A stretch of 64,000 nt of DNA from Geothrix sp. GTDB taxonomy: Bacteria; Acidobacteriota; Holophagae; Holophagales; Holophagaceae. The translations under genes and the position numbers were made by a program. The stretch lies in the NCBI RefSeq assembly GCF_020622065.1, contig NZ_JAHRYQ010000001.1:1302001-1366000 (forward strand), in the 5' to 3' direction. Positions within the stretch are counted from its first letter, which is position 1. Each line of letters opens with the position of its first letter. Below the pieces are notes generated by a model. The model had not been told where the DNA came from. It saw nothing but the letters and a program-made list of their open reading frames with translations, and searched no databases. Below are positions 40,885-49,509 of this stretch, one piece after another.

Positions 40885-43137
40885 ATGAGTCGTAAGCAGG
40901 AAGCCCTCGACTACCATTCGCAGGGACGAAAGGGAAAGATCGAGGTCGTCGCCACCAAGCCTTGCTCCACGGCCCGCGATCTGGCCAACGCCTATTCGCC
41001 GGGTGTGGCGGAACCCTGCCTGGAGATCGAGAAGAACCCCGAGGATGCTTACAAATACACCGCCAAGGGCAACCTGGTGGCCGTGATCTCCAACGGCACC
41101 GCCGTCCTGGGCCTGGGCAACATCGGCGCCCTGGCGGGCAAGCCGGTGATGGAAGGCAAGGGCGTGCTCTTCAAGCGCTTTGCCGACATCGATGTGTTCG
41201 ACATCGAGGTCAATGAGCTGGACATCGACCGGTTCTGCCAGGTGGTGAAGGCGCTGGAGCCCACCTTCGGCGGCGTGAACCTCGAGGACATCAAGGCCCC
41301 CGAGTGCTTCGAGATCGAGACCCGCCTGAAGAAGGAGATGAACATCCCCGTCTTCCATGACGATCAGCACGGCACCGCCATCATCAGCACGGCCGCCCTG
41401 ATGAACGCCTCCGAGATCGTGAAGAAGAAGCTGAGCGACATGAAGGTGGTGTTCAGCGGCGCCGGGGCCTCGGCCATCGCCTGCGCCAACATGATGATCG
41501 CCGCCGGCGTGAAGCTCGAGAACCTGTGGCTCTGCGACACCAAGGGGCTGGTCTACACCGGCCGCACGGAAGGCAACAACAAATACAAGGACAAGTTCGC
41601 CAAGCCCAGCGAATGGCGCACCCTGGCCGACACCATCGTGAACGCGGATGTGTTCGTGGGCTGCTCCAGCAAGGGCGCGCTGACGCCCGAGATGCTCCTG
41701 AGCATGGCCAAGAACCCCATCGTCTTCGCCCTGGCCAACCCCGATCCTGAGATCGACTACCCCACCGCCAAGGCCACCCGCGACGACATCATCCTGGCCA
41801 CGGGCCGCAGTGACTATCCGAACCAGGTGAACAATGTCCTGGGCTTCCCCTTCATCTTCCGCGGCGCCTTGGATGTACGCGCATCGGAGATCAACGAGCC
41901 CATGAAGCTGGCTGCCGCCAAGGCCCTGGCCGCCCTGGCGAAGGAAGAGGTTCCGGATTCCGTGGTGAAGGCCTACTCGGGCCAGAAATTCAGCTTCGGC
42001 CCCGAGTACATCATCCCCAAGCCCTTCGATCCCCGTGTGCTGCTGTGGGTGGCTCCCGCCGTCGCCAAGGCCGCCATGGAGACCGGCGTGGCCAAGCAGC
42101 CCATCGCCGACATGCAGGCCTACAAGGAGCGCCTCGAAGGGCTCCAGGGCCGCAGCAAGGATGTGATCCGCAGCGTGGTCCACCGTGCCAAGGCCAACCC
42201 CAAGCGCGTGGTCTTCCCCGAGGGCGACCATCCGCTGATCCTCCAGGCCGTGTCCCAGATGGTGGACGAGGGCATCTGCGTGCCCATCCTCGTGGGCGAT
42301 CCCGCCAAGGTGAAGGCCGTGGCCGCCGGTCACGGCATCTCCGTGGACGGCATCGAGATCCTGGATCCGGCCACCGTGGCTTGGCGCGCAGAGGCGGAGG
42401 ACGCCTTCCTGGAACTGCGGAAGCGCCGGGGCGTCACCCGCGACGAAGCCGGCCGCAAGATGCAGGAGCGCATCTACTTCGGCGCCATGATGTGCCGCCT
42501 GGGCAAGGCCGATGGTCTCATCGCCGGCCTGACGATGTACTACCCCGACACCATCCGCCCCTGCCTCGAAGTCATCGGCACCCGCAAGGGCGTCAAGCGC
42601 GTGTGCGGCGTCTACACCATGGTGCTGAAGAACCGTGTGCTGTTCTTCTCCGACACCACCATGAACATCGAGCCCAGCAGCGAGGAACTGGCCGAGATCG
42701 CCCTGCTGACCGCGGATCTGGCGAAGGACACCTTCAACATGGAGCCCCAGGTCGCCATGCTGTCCTTCTCCGATTTCGGCAGCGTCGAGCATCCGCTGGT
42801 CCGCAAGGTCCAGAAGGCCGTGGAGATCGTCAAGGCCCAGCGGCCCGGCCTCAAGTGCGACGGCGAGATGCAGGCCGACACCGCCCTTGGCGCCGACATC
42901 CTGTCCGAGAACTACCCCTGGGTGGACCTGCCGGGTGGCCCGAATGTGCTGATCTTCCCCGACCTCACCAGCGGCAACATCGGCTACAAGCTGGTGCAGC
43001 GGCTGGCGAACGCCGAGGTCATCGGCCCCATCACCTGCGGCATGGCGGCTCCCGTCCATGTCCTGCAGCGCCACAGCGACCTGAACGACATCATCCACCT
43101 CACGGCGCTCACCGTCGTGGAGGCGCAGCAGAAGTAG
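40885..43137 (+). CDS. maeB: Malic enzyme fused to phosphotransacetylase-like domain
   Basis: The protein is about 750 residues. The N-terminal malic enzyme (about 1-420) shows [32 protein letters not shown] and the Rossmann loop [15 protein letters not shown]. The C-terminal half (about 430-750) is a Pta-like domain ([39 protein letters not shown]). It turns malate into pyruvate and CO2; the Pta part is known as a regulatory, acetyl-CoA-sensing domain in this family. The ATG at 40885 has GAAGGAG seven bases before it. A TAAGCT -10-like box lies at 40830-40835. Confidence 0.94.
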   Translation: MSRKQEALDYHSQGRKGKIEVVATKPCSTARDLANAYSPGVAEPCLEIEKNPEDAYKYTAKGNLVAVISNGTAVLGLGNIGALAGKPVMEGKGVLFKRFADIDVFDIEVNELDIDRFCQVVKALEPTFGGVNLEDIKAPECFEIETRLKKEMNIPVFHDDQHGTAIISTAALMNASEIVKKKLSDMKVVFSGAGASAIACANMMIAAGVKLENLWLCDTKGLVYTGRTEGNNKYKDKFAKPSEWRTLADTIVNADVFVGCSSKGALTPEMLLSMAKNPIVFALANPDPEIDYPTAKATRDDIILATGRSDYPNQVNNVLGFPFIFRGALDVRASEINEPMKLAAAKALAALAKEEVPDSVVKAYSGQKFSFGPEYIIPKPFDPRVLLWVAPAVAKAAMETGVAKQPIADMQAYKERLEGLQGRSKDVIRSVVHRAKANPKRVVFPEGDHPLILQAVSQMVDEGICVPILVGDPAKVKAVAAGHGISVDGIEILDPATVAWRAEAEDAFLELRKRRGVTRDEAGRKMQERIYFGAMMCRLGKADGLIAGLTMYYPDTIRPCLEVIGTRKGVKRVCGVYTMVLKNRVLFFSDTTMNIEPSSEELAEIALLTADLAKDTFNMEPQVAMLSFSDFGSVEHPLVRKVQKAVEIVKAQRPGLKCDGEMQADTALGADILSENYPWVDLPGGPNVLIFPDLTSGNIGYKLVQRLANAEVIGPITCGMAAPVHVLQRHSDLNDIIHLTALTVVEAQQK

Positions 43138-43160
43138 TCTGCAGTCCTGAATCTCAGTGT

Positions 43161-43182
43161 GCGGGGGCCTTCGGGCCCCCGC
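43161..43182 (+). terminator. Stem-loop after maeB
   Basis: GCGGGGGCC-TTCG-GGCCCCCGC forms a perfect 9-bp stem with a UUCG tetraloop, 23 bp after the maeB stop. No T run follows, so termination may be partial. The next gene starts soon after. Confidence 0.55.
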
Positions 43183-43219
43183 TGCTATGCTGGGAGGAAT
43201 TCACGGCTCGGGAGCGGCG

Positions 43220-43654
43220 TTGGCGGATGTGCTGTGTGCCTGGTGCGGGGCCCTGGTCGGACAGAGCGCGGCCGAGCATTCCCACGGCATCTGCCAGCCC
43301 TGCTATCAGCGGCTCCGGGGCCTTCCCGACCTCACCGAGGAGGAGCTCGACGAGCTGCCCTTCGGCGTCATCGTGCTTTCCCGGGATGGCATCATCCGCT
43401 CGTACAACCGGGCCGAGGGCGAACTTGCCGGGCGGGCACCCCGCAGCGTCCTCGGCCGGAACTTCTTCACGGAAGTGGCCCCGTGCACCTCCGTCCAAGC
43501 GTTTGAAGGCTCTTTCCGTGCGTTCTGCGAGGGGGATGAAGTCTCTCGGACTTTCCAGTTCACCTTCCGGTTTCTGGCGGGCCCGGTCCGGGTACAGATC
43601 GTCTTCCTCCACAAACAACCGGATGTGGCTGTGGCGATCCGGAAGCTGCCCTAG
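43220..43654 (+). CDS. Photoactive-yellow-protein-like PAS protein with N-terminal four-Cys motif
   Basis: From the TTG at 43220 the protein has 144 residues. An N-terminal zinc-ribbon-like piece (CAWC and SHGICQPC; Cys 6, 9, 25, 28) is followed by a PAS domain from about residue 44. That domain closely follows photoactive yellow protein: LPFGVIVL, YNRAEGELAGR, LGRNFFTEVAPCT. The chromophore Cys (89) and the hydrogen-bonding Tyr (62) and Glu (66) are kept, as is Arg (72); the PYP Thr50 and Met100 positions are Ala. Starts at 43187 (ATG) or 43229 (GTG) are also possible, but 43187 lies inside a TATGCT -10-like box. Whether it binds p-coumarate is unknown; no chromophore-synthesis genes are nearby. 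Confidence 0.72.
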   Translation: MADVLCAWCGALVGQSAAEHSHGICQPCYQRLRGLPDLTEEELDELPFGVIVLSRDGIIRSYNRAEGELAGRAPRSVLGRNFFTEVAPCTSVQAFEGSFRAFCEGDEVSRTFQFTFRFLAGPVRVQIVFLHKQPDVAVAIRKLP

Positions 43655-43673
43655 AAAGCCTTCGTAGGCCGCG

Positions 43674-44465
43674 TCAACGCTCCAACTGCCGCATCCACGC
43701 CTGGATCTCGGGGTCGGGATCGGGGCTGAGGTGCAGGGCCATGCGCAGGTCGATGAGGGCCTGCCCGGGCTCGTCGCGCTGCAGGTGGATGAAGGCGCGC
43801 TCTTTGTGGGCCCTTGGATTGCTGGGCTCGAGGAGGATGAGGTGGGTGCCGGTCCAGAGGGCCTCCTCCCAGTCCTCCGCATGCATAAATCGCAGGTGCA
43901 GGTTCCGCACGAGGCGGACGAGGATCTGCCGGTCGGGCGCGGGGCTGAGCATGTCCCGGTGGAAGGCCACGCGGCCGGCGGTGGCGGACTTCACCAGCTC
44001 GGCTCCGCCCTCCTCGCCCACGGGGCGGCCCTGGTGGAAGGGGTCGAAGCAGAGCAGGCCGAAGTCCGTGCGCAAGGCGGCGATGAAGTGGCCCGGGAGC
44101 CTCACGCCCACGGCGTCGAACCCCATGCGCCGGGCCAGATCGATCCAGAGGATGGACAGCGAGATGGGCAGGCCCTTCCGCCGTGCGATCACGGCCGGGA
44201 GCAGCGCATTCAGTGGATCGTCGTAGGTCTCGCGGTCGCCGGTGAAGCCGAGTTCCGCAAAGAGCAGGTGGTTGAGCGCGTCCAGGGCCTTGTGGGTGTT
44301 CCAGGGCAGGGGCATGCGGCCCGCGAGGGTGAAGGCCCACTCATTGAGCTGCAGGGCGACATGGTCGGGATCGGGATCGTCCAGGGCCGGCGCCACGGCA
44401 TGCACGGCGCCCTCAGCCAGATTTCGGCACTCGGGATCCTCGCGCAGGTACTCGAGCAGGGACAT
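43674..44465 (-). CDS. SirB1-type transglutaminase-like protein with TPR tail
   Basis: The 263-residue protein has the SirB1/transglutaminase-like core: YDDPLNALLPAVIARRKGLPISLS, GVRLPGHFIAAL and CFDPFHQGR. A short TPR-like segment follows (NPRAHKERAFIHLQRDEPGQAL). Its role is not established; relatives are often near protein-release-factor methylation genes, which are absent here. Its ATG overlaps the upstream stop by one base (TGATG). Confidence 0.83.
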   Translation of the reverse strand: MSLLEYLREDPECRNLAEGAVHAVAPALDDPDPDHVALQLNEWAFTLAGRMPLPWNTHKALDALNHLLFAELGFTGDRETYDDPLNALLPAVIARRKGLPISLSILWIDLARRMGFDAVGVRLPGHFIAALRTDFGLLCFDPFHQGRPVGEEGGAELVKSATAGRVAFHRDMLSPAPDRQILVRLVRNLHLRFMHAEDWEEALWTGTHLILLEPSNPRAHKERAFIHLQRDEPGQALIDLRMALHLSPDPDPEIQAWMRQLER

Positions 44466-44959
44466 CAGCCGCGCCGTTGGATGACCGCGCGGGCCACCAG
44501 CGCCAGTGCCAGGAGCGCCAGGGCGCCATAGACCCAGCGCTGCCAGGCAGTGGTGGCCGCCTGCACCTTCTTGCCTTCTTCGGCCTTGCGGGCGTTCTCT
44601 TCCAGCGAGAGCTTGGACTGCGCCTCCCGGGCATCCTTCACGGCCTTCTGGGCGGATTCCCGCGAGGCCTGCAGGTCCTTGGAGGCCGCTTCCTGCTCTT
44701 CCTGCACGCCCAGGACCGCGGCGCTCTTCCGCGGCGGAGCCTGCTTGGGCAGGAAGGAGGCGGGCACGGCGGCGCCATCGTCTTCGTAGGAGGCAGGTGC
44801 CTGGCTGTTCTCGATGGATTCCGTCAGGAGCTGGATGTCCTCCCGCAGCGCCTGCAGCACCTGGCCCTGGCGGTGGAGCTGAGCGCCCTGGATCCAGAGC
44901 ATCACCAGCTGGAGCGCCAGCAGGGCGGGGATGGTCCATCGGAGGGTGGGGCGGCTCAT
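44465..44959 (-). CDS. Membrane-anchored coiled-coil protein (164 aa)
   Basis: The protein has a membrane helix near the N terminus (about 9-25), a central coiled coil rich in Lys, Glu and Gln (QEEQEAASKDLQASRESAQK and following), and a second helix at the C terminus (WVYGALALLALALVARAVI). No family was recognised. It sits between the SpoIIE-type phosphatase (ATGA overlap) and the SirB1-like gene, so it may be an accessory of that signalling unit. Confidence 0.65.
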   Translation of the reverse strand: MSRPTLRWTIPALLALQLVMLWIQGAQLHRQGQVLQALREDIQLLTESIENSQAPASYEDDGAAVPASFLPKQAPPRKSAAVLGVQEEQEAASKDLQASRESAQKAVKDAREAQSKLSLEENARKAEEGKKVQAATTAWQRWVYGALALLALALVARAVIQRRG

Positions 44960-47511
44960 GCGTGCTCCCTTCCCAGGATAAACAGAGTCCGGTCGTCGCG
45001 GTTCTGGGTATCGAAGGCGGCCACATCCTGGAAGACCGCTTCGCAGGCGGCCCGGGGGCTGCCGGTACCCCAGAGGCGGCGCAGCTGGTTGCCCAGGCGG
45101 CCCACACCGTAGAGTTCGCCGTCCCGGTTCATGGCCTCGGACAGGCCGTCGCTGTAGAGCACCATCCAGCCCTTGGGAGGCAGCACCCCTTCGATGACTT
45201 CCCAGTCACCGGGGCCCGCCGGGCGGAGGCCAAGGCCCCGGCCGTGGGGCGTCATTTCAGTGGAACAGTCTTCCGACAGGCCATGGAGCAGCAGCGCGCC
45301 GGGGTGCCCGGCTCGCGCCAGCCGGTAGTTGCCGGCCTCGTCCCACTCCAGCAGAACCAGGGTGAGGAAGCCCCGCTGACCCAGCAGCTGGCGCAGGGTG
45401 TGGTCCAGCGAGCAGAGGATCTCCTCCAGGCGCTGGTCCTCCCGCTGGGCGGCCTGCTCCAGAAGGGCCGTGGCCTGGGCCATGTAGAGCGCGGCAGCGA
45501 GGCCTTTGCCGCAGATGTCGCCCACGGCGGCCAGCCAGTTGCCACTGGGGCGCCGCTTGACGAAGAGCAGGTCGCCGCCGGTTTCCAGGGCGGGTTCGAG
45601 CCGCAGGGCGACCTGGAAGCCCGGGATGGGCGGCAGATGGGAGGTGATCAGGCCCTCCTGGATGCGGCGGGCCGTTTCCAGTTCCTGGCTGAGCCGCTCC
45701 TGGGCCACGAGGCGCTGGTGCATCACGGCGGTCTCCAGCACCTGGCCGGCGGCCAGGGCCACCTCGCGCAGCAGCTCGCGGTCCTCCCGGCCGTAGTTCA
45801 ACTCGGCGTATTTGCCGCCCAGCAGGACAGCGCTGTGGGGCTGGTCCCCGGCGACGATGAGCAGGAGCAGCTGGGCCTCCAGGGCGTCCACATGGGCCCG
45901 CACGCCTTCGCCCTGCTCGCGGATCCAGTCAGCCTCCTCGCTGCCCAGGCCCAGCACCAGCTCGCGGTTCTCGCGGGCGAGGCGGAGCAGGCCCGGTGGG
46001 AGCCTCAGGGGCTGGGGCGGAAAGTGCAGGCGCCGGTCATCCCGGTCCACGGCCTCGGCGGCGGGCAGGAGGATCTGCCGCTCCTCGATGGGCAGCACCT
46101 CCAGGAACTGCGGCTGGAAGGCCTCGCCCAGGGCGCGGCGCAGGGATTTGATCAGGGCCTCTTCGCTGAAGCGCTTGCGGGGCTCCCGCACGGCGCTGAG
46201 GGCGATCTCGCGGGTGCTGGAGAAGTCCCGGCGGAATCGCCGCCGGATGCCGCGGAGCAGGCGCCGCAGGGCCCACCCCAGAGGGAGCGCCAACAGGCCG
46301 ATGAGGGCTCCGGCCCAGCCGGACGGGATCGAGGAGAGGTGGGAGAAGGCCCAGGCCAGGCCGCCCAGGTAGGCCACGATCGTGATGCCGAGGATGGCCA
46401 TGTAGCTCACCCACCGCAGCAGCACCTTGCGCACATCGAAGAGGCCGTGGCGGAAGATGGCAAAGGCGAAGCTCAGGGGCAGCAGGGGGGCCGGCAGCAT
46501 GAAGATGAAGATCTGGCGGCGGAAGAGCAGGCTCTTCCCGTATTTCGCGTCGAGCAGGGTCCAGGCCACCAGGTCGAGGCAGAGCACCGCCGCCACGATG
46601 AGCGAAGGCAGCAGGGCCCGGCGCAACCGCTCGTGGGTCCGGAAAGTGCCCGCCAGGAAGAAGCCCAGGCCCGTGAGGGCGGCCACGACATAGAGCGGGA
46701 TGGGCAGGCCGAAGGCGCCCAGGGCGGCCTTGAGCATGCCCACGGGAGCCAGGCCCGCGGGTGTGCGGAGGGCGCCGTCGGTGAAGATGCCCCACAGACG
46801 GACGAAGAGGAGCCACAGGGAGAGCACCGCGAAGGTTCCGTACACGGCCTGGAGGAAGCGCCGGTTCTTGCGGAGCGCGAAGGCATGCGGGAATCGGAGG
46901 AAGAAGTGGATCCACAGCGGTGGCAGCAAGGCGATGGCGACGGCGGTCATCAGGGCGATGGCGATCCGCATGGGGATCGGCGCGTTGCCTGAGAGCGTGG
47001 CCCCCGACATCAGCAGGGCGGTGGCCGCCAGGTAGAAGAAATGGCGGGAGGTCTTGCGCTCCGGGGCCGACAGCACCACCAGCAGGCTGATGGCCCAGGC
47101 GAGGATGCCGTTCAGCAGCAGGGCCAGCTGCACCGGTTCCAGGGGCTTCACCAGGCGCAGGGGCAGCAGGATCTGGCGGCCCTGGCGCTTCACTGTGTAG
47201 ATCAGGATGGCGCCCTGGGGCTTGGAGTTGATGAAGCGCTGGGCTTTGAGCGTGCCTTCCTCAGTGGGTTCGAAGGCACGGCCCTGGATCTTCACCAGCT
47301 CATCGCCCTCGAGAAGCCCCGCCTCCTCGGCCACGCCCTCGGGCAGGATCTCGCGGATGACGACCTTCCCGTTTTCCACGACCCAGGAGCACTGGTCGTC
47401 CGAGGCGGCGTAGACCCACTGGTTGAGCGCGAAGGATCCCAGCGCCAGCGTCAGGCAGGCAAAGCTGATCCACAGCAGGCGCCAACGGATGCGTTTGAGG
47501 TAGGGATTCAT
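44956..47511 (-). CDS. PDZ-multispan membrane-SpoIIE phosphatase
   Basis: The 851-residue protein has an N-terminal helix, a periplasmic PDZ domain (about 45-120; GVAEEAGLLEGDELVKIQGR), seven or more membrane helices (about 125-430), a GAF-like linker (about 440-590) and a SpoIIE/PP2C phosphatase domain (about 610-851). Phosphatase motifs are ETGGDLLFV, VGDICGKGLAAAL, MVLYSDGLSEAM and NRDDRTLFIL. It should dephosphorylate an anti-sigma antagonist in response to an envelope or membrane cue. No STAS gene is adjacent. It leads an operon with the coiled-coil and SirB1-like genes. Confidence 0.87.
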   Translation of the reverse strand: MNPYLKRIRWRLLWISFACLTLALGSFALNQWVYAASDDQCSWVVENGKVVIREILPEGVAEEAGLLEGDELVKIQGRAFEPTEEGTLKAQRFINSKPQGAILIYTVKRQGRQILLPLRLVKPLEPVQLALLLNGILAWAISLLVVLSAPERKTSRHFFYLAATALLMSGATLSGNAPIPMRIAIALMTAVAIALLPPLWIHFFLRFPHAFALRKNRRFLQAVYGTFAVLSLWLLFVRLWGIFTDGALRTPAGLAPVGMLKAALGAFGLPIPLYVVAALTGLGFFLAGTFRTHERLRRALLPSLIVAAVLCLDLVAWTLLDAKYGKSLLFRRQIFIFMLPAPLLPLSFAFAIFRHGLFDVRKVLLRWVSYMAILGITIVAYLGGLAWAFSHLSSIPSGWAGALIGLLALPLGWALRRLLRGIRRRFRRDFSSTREIALSAVREPRKRFSEEALIKSLRRALGEAFQPQFLEVLPIEERQILLPAAEAVDRDDRRLHFPPQPLRLPPGLLRLARENRELVLGLGSEEADWIREQGEGVRAHVDALEAQLLLLIVAGDQPHSAVLLGGKYAELNYGREDRELLREVALAAGQVLETAVMHQRLVAQERLSQELETARRIQEGLITSHLPPIPGFQVALRLEPALETGGDLLFVKRRPSGNWLAAVGDICGKGLAAALYMAQATALLEQAAQREDQRLEEILCSLDHTLRQLLGQRGFLTLVLLEWDEAGNYRLARAGHPGALLLHGLSEDCSTEMTPHGRGLGLRPAGPGDWEVIEGVLPPKGWMVLYSDGLSEAMNRDGELYGVGRLGNQLRRLWGTGSPRAACEAVFQDVAAFDTQNRDDRTLFILGREHA

Positions 47512-47536
47512 GGTGCCTTTGTGGGAATATGCCCGG

Positions 47537-48271
47537 ATGGAGCGGATCTCGCGGAATGATCGGGCCTGCTGGGTGCTGGTGGGCGGAAGGCGGCGGCTGG
47601 GTCGGGCCCTGGCGGAGGATCTGGCCCGGGACCACGACCTGGTGCTGACCAGCTCTGAGCCCTGGGACGGGGAAACCTGGGTGGATGACTTGTCGGAGAC
47701 GGCGCGGATCCGGACGCTTCAGTGGGATGCCGAGAACCCGGAACTGGTGTCCCGCATGATGGCAGATCTGGACAGGTTGGCGTCAGATGGATGGGTGATT
47801 TCCGGCGCCGTGATCCTGGCCGGGACCTTCCCGAAAAGCCCCCTCGGCACCTGGACGCCGGATCTCCTCGAGACGACCTGGCGCATGAACCTGAGCTTCC
47901 CGTTCCTATGCGCCCAGGCCCTGGGGCCACGGCTCGTCGCTGGCGCCTGCCTCCAGCTCCTGTTGGACACCTCCATCCACCACCCCTGGCTCGAGCGCTT
48001 GCCCTACAGCGCCGCCAAGGCCGGCCTGGCCGCCCTCGTGCCGGGGCTCGCGCAGTTGCTGGCGCCGAAGGTGCGGGTGGTGGGCCATGCCCTGGGGGCG
48101 GTGCTGCCGGCGGAAGGGAGCGATGCCGGCTTCCTGGCCCAGCGCACCCTGCTCAAGCGCCTCGGAGATCCCGCCGATCTCTGCCGCGCGGTGCGCTTCG
48201 CCGCCGACAGTCCCTTCCTCACGGGCGACATCCTGACCCAGGATGGCGGGCGGCGTTGGGTGGACCGATGA
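47537..48271 (+). CDS. Short-chain dehydrogenase/reductase, pteridine-reductase-like
   Basis: The protein is about 244 residues. The nucleotide loop is VLVGGRRRLGRALAEDLA, whose RRRLG form resembles FolM/PTR1 pteridine reductases rather than typical TGxxxGIG enzymes. YSAAKAGLAAL holds the catalytic Tyr and Lys. FLTGDILTQDGGRRW is the usual SDR ending. It overlaps queE (ATGA). A role in pterin or deazaguanine chemistry is suggested by that neighbour but not shown. A start at 47510 is also open. Confidence 0.82.
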   Translation: MERISRNDRACWVLVGGRRRLGRALAEDLARDHDLVLTSSEPWDGETWVDDLSETARIRTLQWDAENPELVSRMMADLDRLASDGWVISGAVILAGTFPKSPLGTWTPDLLETTWRMNLSFPFLCAQALGPRLVAGACLQLLLDTSIHHPWLERLPYSAAKAGLAALVPGLAQLLAPKVRVVGHALGAVLPAEGSDAGFLAQRTLLKRLGDPADLCRAVRFAADSPFLTGDILTQDGGRRWVDR

Positions 48272-48936
48272 AGGTCAAGGTCAATGAAGTGTTCCATTCG
48301 ATCCAGGGAGAGGGCGCCCGGATCGGCCGGCCCTGCCTGTTCATCCGCCTCACGGGCTGCCCGCTCCGCTGCTCCTATTGCGACACGGCGTACGCCTTCT
48401 ATGACGGCTCCCTGCGGGAGCTGGACGACCTGCTCGCCGAAACACGGCAGCGCCTCGGCCCGCCGCGGAAAGGACCCAATGCCCCCTTCGTGGAACTGAC
48501 TGGCGGCGAGCCCCTGGCCCATCCCCAGGCTCCGGAACTGCTTCAGTCCCTGCTGAACCTGGGCTACGAAGTGGCCCTGGAAACGGCCGGCAGCCACGAC
48601 CTGGCAGCGGTGCCCCGGGAGGTCATCAAGATCGTGGACCGCAAGACCCCCGGCAGCGGCGAAGTCCATCGCTGGCTGGAATCCAATCTCGACCACATGG
48701 TTCCCGGCCAGGACGAGCTGAAGTTCGTCCTGTGCGATCCCGCAGACTATGACTGGGCCCGGGACTGGTGCGCCGAGCGGCAGGTGTGGGACCGCCTGGA
48801 GGTGCTCTTCAGCCCGGTGTGGGGCAGCCTCGATCCGGCCTGGCTGGCCGAACGGATCGTCGCCGACGGCCTGCCCGTACGCCTGCAGGTGCAGCTGCAC
48901 AAGGTCATCTGGGGGGCCGAGAAGAAGGGGGTCTGA
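48268..48936 (+). CDS. queE: 7-carboxy-7-deazaguanine synthase
   Basis: The 222-residue radical-SAM enzyme has the cluster motif GCPLRCSYCDTAYAF, the start VNEVFHSIQGEGARIGRPC and VELTGGEPLAHP. It makes the deazaguanine ring in queuosine synthesis. No queC, queD or queF gene is adjacent. The ATG overlaps the SDR stop. Confidence 0.93.
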   Translation: MKVKVNEVFHSIQGEGARIGRPCLFIRLTGCPLRCSYCDTAYAFYDGSLRELDDLLAETRQRLGPPRKGPNAPFVELTGGEPLAHPQAPELLQSLLNLGYEVALETAGSHDLAAVPREVIKIVDRKTPGSGEVHRWLESNLDHMVPGQDELKFVLCDPADYDWARDWCAERQVWDRLEVLFSPVWGSLDPAWLAERIVADGLPVRLQVQLHKVIWGAEKKGV

Positions 48937-49037
48937 GGAAGGGGGCCCCGAAGAGGATCGAATAAATTTACCAACTCGTCATCATTTGGGCCCGGTGTGG
49001 TCAAGGGGCGGAACGATAAGGGAGGACGGAGCGTGCC

Positions 49038-49493
49038 ATGCTGCGTCAGATTCGACCCTTGTATCATCACCGTGCGGCCCGATGCCTGGGAACCGCGGTC
49101 CTCGTCGCCGCCCTGCCCGTGGTGCCCTTGCTGGCCCAAGGGGTCCCGGTGGAAGAGGCGGCCAAGTTCCTTCTGATTCTGGCCAGCAGTGCCGGCTCGG
49201 AAGGACGGGTCGCCTGCAAAGAACTCGACATGGTTGCCCAGCTCAAGAAATCCGACATCTCGGTGGACGCCAAAGCCAATGTGGCCTGGTCCTTCACCTC
49301 GGATCAGACCCGGTTCTATGCCGGCCAGGGCAAGCTCGTCGTGTGCAGCAACCGGAAACTGTTCGCGGATGGCGGCGCCATCGCCTTCGAGCGCATCGGC
49401 GGGCGGCTGACGGTCTTCGTCAATCAGGCGAACCTGAAGGGAAGCGGCGTCAGCCTTCCCGAGTCCTTTCTCCGGATGGCCGTGAAGGTCTAG
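49038..49493 (+). CDS. YfiR/DUF4154-like exported protein
   Basis: The 151-residue protein has a signal-like N terminus (LGTAVLVAALPVVPLLAQ). The mature part ends with VVCSNRKLFADGGAIAFER, RLTVFVNQANLKGSG and LPESFLRMAVKV. This is the pattern of the YfiR (DUF4154) periplasmic family, which controls diguanylate cyclases or sits beside TonB receptors. No cyclase or TonB gene is adjacent. An AT-rich stretch at 48958-49000 upstream may hold its promoter. Confidence 0.68.
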   Translation: MLRQIRPLYHHRAARCLGTAVLVAALPVVPLLAQGVPVEEAAKFLLILASSAGSEGRVACKELDMVAQLKKSDISVDAKANVAWSFTSDQTRFYAGQGKLVVCSNRKLFADGGAIAFERIGGRLTVFVNQANLKGSGVSLPESFLRMAVKV

Positions 49494-49509
49494 CCAGGCT
49501 CGGGCCGGG

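Noticed and set aside
40627-43098. Very long open frame (823 codons) antisense to maeB
   Set aside because: Stop-free antisense frames are expected with high-GC codon use. The peptide is His- and Gly-rich with no domain, while the plus strand encodes a complete malic enzyme-Pta.
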